Positions 1 to 7,301 of a DNA stretch of 64,000 nucleotides are shown here, in pieces. This DNA comes from Pectobacterium aquaticum (GTDB lineage: Bacteria; Pseudomonadota; Gammaproteobacteria; Enterobacterales; Enterobacteriaceae). A program made the translations under genes and the position numbers. Below the pieces are notes generated by a model that saw only the letters and a program-made list of their open reading frames with translations, was not told the origin of the DNA and did no database searches. Position 1 is the stretch's first letter. Each line of letters opens with the position of its first letter. The stretch covers positions 1,860,001 to 1,924,000 of the forward strand of contig NZ_CP086253.1 of assembly GCF_003382565.3 (NCBI RefSeq), given 5' to 3'.

Positions 1-18
1 TAGCGGCTTACAATCTGG

Positions 19-43
19 GCGCCCGCTTTCTCATAGCGGGTGC
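19..43. other. Stem-loop before ybjQ
   Basis: GCGCCCGCT (19-27) can pair with AGCGGGTGC (35-43), giving nine pairs including one G-T and a seven-base loop. No T-run follows on either strand, so it is not a clear intrinsic terminator. It may be the end of an upstream gene's transcript or part of the ybjQ leader. Confidence 0.35.
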
Positions 44-111
44 TAACAGTACCGCCGACTTATATTTACGTGTACTTAACATTCATTAGAAAAGCAGTGA
101 AAGGAGACGAC

Positions 112-435
112 ATGCAATTATCCACCACGCCAAGTCTGGAAGGTTTCACCATCACTGAATATTGTGGCGTCGTGACCGGCGAAGCCATCCTGGGCGCGAA
201 CATCTTCCGGGACTTTTTTGCCAGCATCCGCGATGTCGTTGGCGGCCGGTCTGGTGCCTATGAGAAGGAGCTACGTAAGGCGCGGCAGATTGCGTTCAAA
301 GAGTTACAGGAGCAAGCCGAAGATTTAGGGGCGAATGCCGTGGTAGGCATCGATCTTGACTATGAAACCGTCGGGAAGGACGGCAGTATGCTGATGGTGA
401 CCGTGAGCGGTACCGCAGTAAAAGTTCGCCGCTAG
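112..435 (+). CDS. ybjQ: YbjQ/UPF0145 family protein
   Basis: A 107-residue cytoplasmic protein of the YbjQ (UPF0145, putative heavy-metal-binding) family. The family forms small oligomeric alpha/beta domains and its biochemical role is not settled. The ATG at 112 is preferred over one at 40 because it follows an AAGGAG ribosome site and gives the usual family length starting MQLSTTPSLEGF. The C-terminal half carries the family signature around GANAVVGIDLDYE (about residues 73-85). No signal peptide or membrane segment is visible. It lies upstream of amiD, as in E. coli, but an ERIC element now separates the two, so co-transcription would have to read through that hairpin. Confidence 0.93.
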   Translation: MQLSTTPSLEGFTITEYCGVVTGEAILGANIFRDFFASIRDVVGGRSGAYEKELRKARQIAFKELQEQAEDLGANAVVGIDLDYETVGKDGSMLMVTVSGTAVKVRR

Positions 436-441
436 CAGCTT

Positions 442-566
<125 letters not shown>

Positions 567-620
567 ATATAGTGAGTTGGCGAAGAGATGGTGTGGAAGA
601 ACGTATAGAGTGGAATAACG

Positions 621-1451
621 ATGTTGAAATGGATGCTCTGTATAGTATTGGGGCTGTTAGCGGGTTGCCAGTCAGCACCTTCCTTGTTGCAGGAACAGAA
701 TAATTATGTGCTGGAGACCGCAGTGCAGTCGCGGGCGCAGGAATCGCGTATCCGCTTTCTGGTGATTCACTATACGGCGGAAGACTTTGCCACCTCGCTG
801 AATATTTTGACCGATGAGCATGTCAGCGCCCATTATCTGATTCCAGCTCACCCTCCTTTGCAACGTGGTAAGCCACTTGCTTGGCAACTGGTGCCGGAAT
901 CTCAGGCTGCCTGGCATGCGGGAGCCAGTAGCTGGCGCGGATTTAGTCGACTGAATAATTCTTCGATTGGTATTGAGATCGAAAACGCGGGCTATGAACG
1001 CACGCTAACGGGCTATACGTGGGAGCCGTTTACCGCCTCGCAGATTCAGCTCGTGACTGCGATCGCCCGCGATATTGTCGACCGCTACCAGATTGCTCCG
1101 CAGAACGTGGTGGCGCACAGCGATATTGCTCCACAGCGCAAACAAGACCCCGGGCCGCTGTTCCCTTGGCAGGCGCTAGCGCAAGCGGGCATTGGTGCCT
1201 GGCCGGATGCGCAGCGGGTCGCGTTCTATTTAAGTGGTCGACTGCCGATGCAGCCAGTGGATGAAGCGGTTCTGCTGGAGAAACTGGGGCGCTATGGTTA
1301 CGCGGTGCAAGACACGATGACGGCGCGCGAAAAGCGGCAGGTGATTGCCGCTTTCCAGATGCATTTCCGCCCCGAGAACTATCAAGGCCAGCCAGATGCG
1401 CAAAGTGAAGCGATCGTCGACGCGCTGCTGGAGAAATACGGCAACCGCTAA
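621..1451 (+). CDS. amiD: N-acetylmuramoyl-L-alanine amidase AmiD, outer-membrane lipoprotein
   Basis: A 276-residue zinc amidase that cleaves the bond between MurNAc and L-Ala in peptidoglycan and in anhydro-muropeptides. The N-terminus is a lipoprotein signal with lipobox LLAGC (Cys16). Gln at +2 predicts sorting to the outer membrane, facing the periplasm. The Amidase_2 domain spans about residues 40-185. Zinc ligands are expected at His50 (VIHYTA), His166 (VVAHSDIAP) and Asp176 (QDPG), with Glu119 in GIEIEN as a catalytic candidate. A peptidoglycan-binding-like domain fills about 195-270. Length equals the E. coli protein. The stop overlaps the convergent ybjT gene by four bases. A role in cell-wall turnover is known for the family. 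Confidence 0.96.
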   Translation: MLKWMLCIVLGLLAGCQSAPSLLQEQNNYVLETAVQSRAQESRIRFLVIHYTAEDFATSLNILTDEHVSAHYLIPAHPPLQRGKPLAWQLVPESQAAWHAGASSWRGFSRLNNSSIGIEIENAGYERTLTGYTWEPFTASQIQLVTAIARDIVDRYQIAPQNVVAHSDIAPQRKQDPGPLFPWQALAQAGIGAWPDAQRVAFYLSGRLPMQPVDEAVLLEKLGRYGYAVQDTMTAREKRQVIAAFQMHFRPENYQGQPDAQSEAIVDALLEKYGNR

Positions 1452-2884
1452 ACCGTTTCCTTCTCTGCCAGTTTCGCAATACGCGCCGCCATACCACGGA
1501 AGATAAACAGGTGAGCGGGCATCATCAGAAACCAGTAGACCAGCCCGTTGAACCCTGAAGGGTGCCAGCGGGCGCGCACATCCACGGTTCGGTGAGTGCC
1601 CTTATCGGTGATGGTAAAATTGAGTTTACCCAACCCTGGGGCTTTCATGCCGAATAATAGCACTAGCTGACGCTGTGGCTTGATCGAAATAACCTTCCAG
1701 CCGTCAATCTTGTCGCCCACTTCCAGCGTCGGACGATCGGGGCGTCCGTAAGTCACGCCGTTGCCGCAGAGATCGTCGAGCCGAGCGCGGATATTCCACA
1801 GCGTATTGGCGTAAAAATAGCCTTCCTTGCCGCCGACCTGCTGGATGACCTGCCAGAGCGCCTGACTGGACGCGGACGTCTTCATCGAATGGCCCGCTTG
1901 TTTAGGGTAAAAGCCGTAATTGGGCTTCCAACGTGCGCGGACCTCGGTGTCATCGCCCCAGTCGGCCTGCTGCACGCTCTCCATTTCGCTTTGCAGCGTG
2001 AAGCGCACGGCGTCATCAAAGCTAATCAGCGTTTGTGGGATCAATGTCTGGAGTTCGCGGTCATCGGCCTGTAAATCGTGTTTTAAACCCTGAATAAGCG
2101 CGCGGGCGATGAACGGCGGAACCGATGTGACCAAGTGCAGGAACCAGACAGACATGAAATGTGTCGGCATGGGAACGGGTATCAGCAATCTGCGTTTGCC
2201 GCTGATCTGAATGAAACGCTCGAACATGGTCTGGTAGCTGATGTATTCGGGGCCTGCGGCATCCATGATGCGGTTTTCTGTCGCGGGGTGCTGTGCGATA
2301 TTGATCAGATACACCAGCAGGTTTTCCAGCGCAATGGGGGACGATTTAGATCGCACCCAGCGCGGCGGCGTCAATATCGGCAGGTTATAGACCATATCGC
2401 GCATGATCTCGAACGCCGCCGAACCGGTACCGATAATAATACCCGCACGCAGCTCTGTGACGGGAATGCCGCTACTGCGTAATACATCACCGGTGATTTG
2501 ACGTGCTTGCATGTGTGGTGAGGCATCACGTTTTACCTGAAGCGACCCCAGATAGATAATCTGTTTTACGCGGCTAGAGGTCAGTGCCAGCAGCAGGTTC
2601 ATGGCGGTCATCCGTTCTCTTGCCACGAAGTCCGCGCCGTCGCCCATGCTGTGCACCAGATAATAGAGTGTTTCTGCGCCCCACAGGCCATCCGGCAGGC
2701 TTTCTGGCTTAGCGAGATCAACCTGTTGGCAGTCGACGCCCGGCAAATTTCGTGAGGCGAGGGACTCAGTATTTCGGCCAGCAGCGATGACTCGGTTGCC
2801 TTGTTTACTCAACCGCTCGGTTAAATGGCGGCCAATGTAGCCAGTTGCGCCCAGAATCAGGATCGGGGCTGAGGGGGATGTCAT
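1448..2884 (-). CDS. ybjT: SDR-type NAD(P)-binding oxidoreductase YbjT with DUF2867 domain
   Basis: A 478-residue protein with an N-terminal extended-type Rossmann domain (ILILGATGYIGRHL near residues 8-21, the GxxGxxG dinucleotide signature) and a C-terminal DUF2867 region from about residue 320. The start at 2884 (MTSPSAPILIL) gives the E. coli YbjT length; the frame stays open to 3013 but that stretch is hydrophobic and unlike the family. No substrate is established for YbjT. The residues HSMGDG and the absence of a clear YxxxK triad suggest an atypical or non-catalytic SDR. The E. coli neighbours ybjS, ltaE and poxB are absent here. It is convergent with amiD. Confidence 0.9.
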   Translation of the reverse strand: MTSPSAPILILGATGYIGRHLTERLSKQGNRVIAAGRNTESLASRNLPGVDCQQVDLAKPESLPDGLWGAETLYYLVHSMGDGADFVARERMTAMNLLLALTSSRVKQIIYLGSLQVKRDASPHMQARQITGDVLRSSGIPVTELRAGIIIGTGSAAFEIMRDMVYNLPILTPPRWVRSKSSPIALENLLVYLINIAQHPATENRIMDAAGPEYISYQTMFERFIQISGKRRLLIPVPMPTHFMSVWFLHLVTSVPPFIARALIQGLKHDLQADDRELQTLIPQTLISFDDAVRFTLQSEMESVQQADWGDDTEVRARWKPNYGFYPKQAGHSMKTSASSQALWQVIQQVGGKEGYFYANTLWNIRARLDDLCGNGVTYGRPDRPTLEVGDKIDGWKVISIKPQRQLVLLFGMKAPGLGKLNFTITDKGTHRTVDVRARWHPSGFNGLVYWFLMMPAHLFIFRGMAARIAKLAEKETV

Positions 2885-3070
2885 GTGCCAGTGGCTCCAC
2901 AGCAAAATATAACCATGGCTTACTATAATCGCGAAAAGGCAAATCGGGAAAGGGCAAAAAACGACGAAAAATAGGGAATTAATGCTTAGCTGGAACCAAG
3001 CGTAATCTAACATGACCTACCTGCCCGATAGCCGAGGCTACCGGACAGAAGGGGGTAAAACGCGGGCGTA

Positions 3071-4096
3071 TTAGGCCAGAACGGTGTCGCCTTGCAGTTG
3101 GCAACTACAGGCCAAAACATAGCCCTGTTCGATCTCGGCTGGTGTTAGCGTCATGGTACTGCTAGTGGTGTAATTACCGGATAGCACGTGAGTTTTGCAG
3201 CTCCCGCAAACACCGGCGCGGCAGGCAGCGGTAACCAGCACCTTATTGGCTTCCAGTGCGGCTAGCAGGCTGATACCCACTGGCACGCGCAGGTTTTTCA
3301 GCGGACGACTGATGGTCAGCGTGAGCTGATCGGCGTCGTCATCCAGCACGTCATCTGTTGGGCGGAACTGTTCTTTGAAGATGCGGTTTGAGGCAACGCC
3401 AAGCTGCTGACTCAGGGTTTCAATCTGATTCATGTACGGCGCTGGGCCGCAGGTCATCACGGTGCGGCTGGCGATATCCGGTACGTGTTCGACCAGCAGG
3501 TCGCCGCTGATTCGTCCAGAGAGGAAGCCGGGCGCAGCGTCAAATTCTGCCATCAGCGTCAGATGCAACTGCTGAGGGTAACGCTGCACCAGATCCTGCC
3601 ATTCTTTGGCGAAGATCACCTGCAGCGGATTGCGCACGTTGAAAATAACGTGGATATCGGTTTGTGATTTGTTTGCCAGCAGCCAGCGGCACATCGACAT
3701 AATCGGCGTGACACCGCAGCCTGCCGCCGCCATCAGGTAGCGATCGCTGACGGCGTTGGCACAGGTAAACTCGCCCTGTGCATCGGACAACCACAGATAA
3801 TCGCCGACTTTCAGCGTTTGGGTCAGCCAGCGTGAACCGACACCGTCGTCCAGTCTTCTTACCGTTAAGGTAATAAAACGGCTGAGGCCCGGTGAAGACG
3901 AAATCGTATAAGCCCGTAGCGTCTCCGCGCTGTTGGCAATGCTGACTAACGCATACTGACCCGGCTGATACGGATAAAAATCATGATTAACCAGTGAAAT
4001 CGTCCAGACATCCGGCGTTTCCTGGGTAATCGAATGTACCTGCATGCGGTTAGAACAAAGCGGTGTCGGCCCAATCTGTAGTGCGGGCATGGTCAT
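3071..4096 (-). CDS. hcr: NADH oxidoreductase Hcr (Hcp reductase)
   Basis: A 341-residue flavo-iron-sulfur reductase that passes electrons from NADH to the hybrid-cluster protein Hcp. It has an FAD-binding ferredoxin-reductase barrel (RAYTISSSPG at about 70-80), an NAD-binding domain (AAGCGVTPIMSM) and a C-terminal plant-type [2Fe-2S] domain with CRAGVCGSC plus a later cysteine in ACSC. The start at 4096 (MTMPALQIG) is chosen because GGAG sits nine bases upstream; the frame stays open to 4150. It follows hcp at 139 bases in the same direction, with a palindrome-rich spacer. Family knowledge links Hcp/Hcr to NO detoxification and NO-dependent protein S-nitrosylation under anaerobiosis. Confidence 0.95.
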   Translation of the reverse strand: MTMPALQIGPTPLCSNRMQVHSITQETPDVWTISLVNHDFYPYQPGQYALVSIANSAETLRAYTISSSPGLSRFITLTVRRLDDGVGSRWLTQTLKVGDYLWLSDAQGEFTCANAVSDRYLMAAAGCGVTPIMSMCRWLLANKSQTDIHVIFNVRNPLQVIFAKEWQDLVQRYPQQLHLTLMAEFDAAPGFLSGRISGDLLVEHVPDIASRTVMTCGPAPYMNQIETLSQQLGVASNRIFKEQFRPTDDVLDDDADQLTLTISRPLKNLRVPVGISLLAALEANKVLVTAACRAGVCGSCKTHVLSGNYTTSSTMTLTPAEIEQGYVLACSCQLQGDTVLA

Positions 4097-4174
4097 AATC
4101 AATCTCCATAACAAACGGGTACGGTGAAGCGTGTAAAAATGGCGGCCCATAAGACAGTGGGCTTAGCGCGAGGC

Positions 4175-4232
4175 ATCAATGCTGACACCTCACGCTGCGT
4201 GACGAGGAACACGCTCCTCCGTCCGCATTGAT
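4175..4232 (-). other. Palindromic hcp-hcr spacer
   Basis: ATCAATGC (4175-4182) pairs with GCATTGAT (4225-4232) and encloses two smaller hairpins, CACGC-T-GCGTG (4191-4201) and GAGG/CCTC (4204-4219). On the mRNA this would be a branched structure just after the hcp stop codon. It may set the hcp:hcr expression ratio or protect the hcp message; no T-run marks it as a strong terminator. Confidence 0.5.
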
Positions 4233-4235
4233 TCA

Positions 4236-5888
4236 TCACGCGGCCAGAATGGTGTTCATGTCCTGTTCAACGGTGGTAATCGCTCGCATACCGAATTTGT
4301 CGTTCAGAATGGCAAGCAGGTTATCCGTCAGGAAGCCCGGAGCCGTCGGCCCGGTGTAGATATTCTTCACGCCGAGAGACAGCAGGGTGAGCAGGATGAC
4401 AATCGCTTTCTGTTCAAACCAGGACAGCACCAGACTCAGCGGCAGGTCGTTCACGCCACAGCCCAATTTTTCCGCCAGTTTCACGGCCAGAATAATTGCC
4501 GCGTAGGCGTCATTACATTGGCCGACATCCAGCAGACGTGGCAGGCCTTCCAGCGTACCGAAGTCCAGTTTGTTGAAACGGTATTTACCGCAGGCCAGCG
4601 TCATGATCAGGCAGTCTTGCGGAACGTTCAGCGTAAAGTCAGTGAAGTAGCTACGTTCTTCACGGCTACCGTCACATCCGCCAACTAGGAAGACGTGGCG
4701 CAGTTTTTTCTGTGCTACCAGATCGATGACGGTATCCGCGGCGCTCAGCAGCGTTTCACGACCAAAGCCGACGGTGATCATGTGCTCGATTTCGCTGTAT
4801 GGGAAACCAGCCAGACCCTGCGCCTGCTCGATAACTGGGCTGAAATCGTCGCCTTCCAGATGGTTCACGCCCGGCCAGCCAACGATGCTGCGCGTCCAGA
4901 TACGGTCGCCATAGTTACCCACGTTTGGATCGATAATGCAGTTAGAGGTCATGACGATCGCGCCTGGGAATTTGGCAAACTCAGTCTGCTGGTTCTGCCA
5001 GCCGCTGCCGTAGTTACCCGCCAGATGCGTGAATTTTTTCAGCTCTGGGTAACCGTGTGCAGGCAGCATTTCGCCGTGGGTATAAATATTCACGCCGGTG
5101 CCTTCGGTTTGCTCCAGCAGCATGCGCAGATCTTTCAGGTCATGACCGGAAATCAGAATCGCTTTACCCGCAATTGGGCGGACGTTAACGGAGGTTGGCT
5201 GTGGATGACCGTAAGCATTGGTTTCGCCATGGTCGAGGATCGCCATAACGTTGAAGTTCATTTTACCGATGCCCATTGCGTTGTTCAGCAGGGTGTCAAC
5301 ATCGGATGGTTGCGTGCCCAGCCATGCCATGAAGGCATGATATTCGGCATAAATTGCATTGTCATACTGACCGAGAACGTGGGCATGTTCCATATAGGCC
5401 GCCGCGCCTTTCAGGCCATAAAGGTTGAGCATGCGCAAGCCGTGAATGTCGTCACCCACGCTGGCTTTATCACTGTCCAGCGCAAAATCCGCTGCCTGTT
5501 GCAGTAAGGTCGGAATATCGTTGCCAGCCAATTGCAGGGCTGCCATTGGGTGATCCACGGTCGCGGTGGCATCGTGCAGACGGCAGCGAACAGCCAGGGA
5601 CTCACGCAGTGTAATGGCTTCCTGTGCGTAGCCAATAATGCGTTGGGAATCGAAGTTAACGTTGGTCAATGTCGAGAAGAAGGCGCGTGGCGCAAAGTTG
5701 TCGACATCGTGATCGATGATATCCAGCTCGCGCGCTTTCAGCGCCCAGGCAGAAAGCCCTTGCAGCACCGCGACCAGCAGGTCTTGCAGATCGGAGGTTT
5801 CTGCGGTTTTGCCGCACATGCCCTGCGCGTAAGAGCAGCCGTTTCCAACAGGGGTACGAATCGTTTGTTCACATTGCACACAAAACAT
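4236..5888 (-). CDS. hcp: Hydroxylamine reductase / hybrid-cluster protein Hcp
   Basis: A 550-residue cytoplasmic iron-sulfur protein carrying a cubane-type cluster and the 4Fe-2S-2O hybrid cluster; it is a high-affinity NO reductase and can reduce hydroxylamine. The N-terminal MFCVQCEQT motif with Cys3, Cys6, Cys18 and Cys25 has the class II (enterobacterial) spacing. Later cysteines in MTSNCIID, GGCDGS, LACGKYRFN and VGQCNDAY match hybrid-cluster ligands. The start at 5888 follows AAGGAAG and gives exactly the E. coli length, although the frame is open upstream to 6032. An NsrR-like dyad 16 bases upstream and an FNR-like site about 100 bases upstream fit induction by NO and anaerobiosis. 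hcr follows. Confidence 0.97.
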   Translation of the reverse strand: MFCVQCEQTIRTPVGNGCSYAQGMCGKTAETSDLQDLLVAVLQGLSAWALKARELDIIDHDVDNFAPRAFFSTLTNVNFDSQRIIGYAQEAITLRESLAVRCRLHDATATVDHPMAALQLAGNDIPTLLQQAADFALDSDKASVGDDIHGLRMLNLYGLKGAAAYMEHAHVLGQYDNAIYAEYHAFMAWLGTQPSDVDTLLNNAMGIGKMNFNVMAILDHGETNAYGHPQPTSVNVRPIAGKAILISGHDLKDLRMLLEQTEGTGVNIYTHGEMLPAHGYPELKKFTHLAGNYGSGWQNQQTEFAKFPGAIVMTSNCIIDPNVGNYGDRIWTRSIVGWPGVNHLEGDDFSPVIEQAQGLAGFPYSEIEHMITVGFGRETLLSAADTVIDLVAQKKLRHVFLVGGCDGSREERSYFTDFTLNVPQDCLIMTLACGKYRFNKLDFGTLEGLPRLLDVGQCNDAYAAIILAVKLAEKLGCGVNDLPLSLVLSWFEQKAIVILLTLLSLGVKNIYTGPTAPGFLTDNLLAILNDKFGMRAITTVEQDMNTILAA

Positions 5889-5903
5889 AATGACTTCCTT
5901 TTT

Positions 5904-5926
5904 AAGTTGCATTTTAAATGCTTGTT
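5904..5926 (-). promoter_or_regulatory. Candidate NsrR operator of hcp-hcr
   Basis: Arms AAGTTGCATTT and AAATGCTTGTT are separated by one base, the 11-1-11 layout known for NsrR sites; GCATTT/AAATGC is symmetric. It lies just upstream of the hcp ribosome site. A second dyad, ATGCTT-N5-AAGCAT (5918-5934), overlaps it. Confidence 0.7.
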
Positions 5927-5986
5927 TAAAGCATAGTGTTAGCCGAGGCAGGTAAAAAGGCTTTTTTACTGCAACTTTAGGTAAAT

Positions 5987-6000
5987 TTGATTTAGCGCAA
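5987..6000. promoter_or_regulatory. FNR-like half-conserved site before hcp
   Basis: TTGATTTAGCGCAA matches the FNR consensus TTGAT-N4-ATCAA in the left arm fully and in three of five right-arm bases. Position and neighbouring gene fit FNR control, but the match alone is moderate. Confidence 0.45.
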
Positions 6001-6075
6001 GTTTGGTGATGGGCAATGAAAATCACTCTCAATCACAGCCCATAAACGAGGGGGAAAACGGTGTTTAGTGTGCGC

Positions 6076-6975
6076 TTATGAAGAAAACAGCGCCATCAGT
6101 ATTGGCGCCGCGAGGCTTAATAAGAAACCATGTACGATAGCCGCAGGCACGACGTCGATACCCGCACTGCGCTGCAAAACGGGCAGCGTGAAATCCATCG
6201 AGGTTGCACCGCAAAGGCCTAACGCACAGGAGCGATTCCGCTGTGCCAACACGGGAACCAGCATAATCGCCAGTAGCTCGCGAGTCAGATCATTGAAAAA
6301 CGCGGTGCTGCCGATGACGGGCCCGAGAGCATCGGTCAGCAGAATGCCTGACAGTGAATACCATCCATAGCCGGATGCCATCGCCAGACCGGTTTTCAGC
6401 GGCAGTCCTAGAATCCATGCGGCAAGCAGGCCGCCACCGAGCGCGCTGATACCGACGACAAGCGCGATGACCAGACCGCGACGGTTTAAGACGATTTGGC
6501 GCAACGTCATCCCGCTGTTACGCAGTTGAACGCCGACCAGAAAGAGCAGGAAGATCAGGGCATATTCGCTGCCTTTGCTGGCGTAGGTGAATCCCGGCCA
6601 TTGCGTTAAGCCCAGCAGAAAACCACCGAATACCACGCCGCAGAGTTTGAACGATTCAAGAATCATTCGCAGTCGGGAAAGCGGTGCCGCGTCTCTGTAC
6701 TTACTACGCCACGCACTGCGTTTTTCCCACAGCCACAGGGCAATGCCGTTTGCTGCGACAATACAGAAGGCGAAGACGGCAGTGTAGCGGAAGATCAGTA
6801 ACAAATTGCTGCTGAGATTTTCCAGAAAAGCTAGGCTTATGCCCATCAAAAACAGAATAACGTACACCATCCAACTCAGCAGTTGGTTAATCAGCTGTAA
6901 TGCTTTTTTGCCGCGCAGCGGTAACAGATAGCCAATGATGAGCGGTAATAAAATAATTAATAATCCTGAATACAT
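6076..6975 (-). CDS. lysO: L-lysine exporter LysO (YbjE, DUF340)
   Basis: A 299-residue inner-membrane protein of the LysO family, which exports L-lysine (and thialysine) in E. coli. About eight hydrophobic segments are visible, beginning with MYSGLLIILLPLIIGYLLP. Conserved stretches include LLFLVGVQLRNSGMTLRQIVLNRRG, split by charged residues, then GYGWYSLSGILLTD and FFNDLTRELLAIML, close to E. coli LysO. The ATG at 6975 gives the E. coli length; a GTG directly before it (6978) is an equally placed alternative, and AAGGA lies slightly far upstream of either. It is divergent from ybjD. A leader of about 120 bases holds several hairpins. Confidence 0.94.
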   Translation of the reverse strand: MYSGLLIILLPLIIGYLLPLRGKKALQLINQLLSWMVYVILFLMGISLAFLENLSSNLLLIFRYTAVFAFCIVAANGIALWLWEKRSAWRSKYRDAAPLSRLRMILESFKLCGVVFGGFLLGLTQWPGFTYASKGSEYALIFLLFLVGVQLRNSGMTLRQIVLNRRGLVIALVVGISALGGGLLAAWILGLPLKTGLAMASGYGWYSLSGILLTDALGPVIGSTAFFNDLTRELLAIMLVPVLAQRNRSCALGLCGATSMDFTLPVLQRSAGIDVVPAAIVHGFLLSLAAPILMALFSS

Positions 6976-6978
6976 CAC

Positions 6979-7118
6979 AGAATTGATGTCCTTACGCGAG
7001 AAAAACGGCGCTAACCCGTATTTTAGGATTGACGGGGGTTACCGTAGTTAAACCATGAGGCTTTTCTTCTTCAGCTCTACCCCGATAGGGTTCGGCACGG
7101 AGGAAATACAGACCGTGC
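6979..7118 (-). promoter_or_regulatory. Hairpin-rich leader region of lysO
   Basis: The 326-base lysO-ybjD gap holds no gene. On the lysO side three pairings are visible: TAACCCGT (7012-7019) with ACGGGGGTTA (7032-7041), CCC-GATA-GGG (7081-7090) and GCACGG (7095-7100) with CCGTGC (7113-7118). The sequence does not resemble the lysine riboswitch of E. coli lysC as far as I can judge by eye. The rest of the gap (7119-7301) is AT-rich promoter-like DNA. Confidence 0.35.
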
Positions 7119-7301
7119 GTTGACAACATCGTCATTAACAACATCGCGGGATTCATCGGCTACACTTGGCGGGAAGAAAAACGATAATCTATTAAAATTA
7201 AACAAATTATCGCGGTGAGTAAAGCGCTGTCTGGCAGGATATTCTATACGGTGAGCGTTTTTGCAGCAGAAACTCGCAGGCCGCTGCTACAGGAGAGAAG
7301 G

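Noticed and set aside
6979..7118. Lysine riboswitch upstream of lysO
   Set aside because: The hairpins do not show the L-box conserved blocks as known from lysC; left as an unassigned leader.
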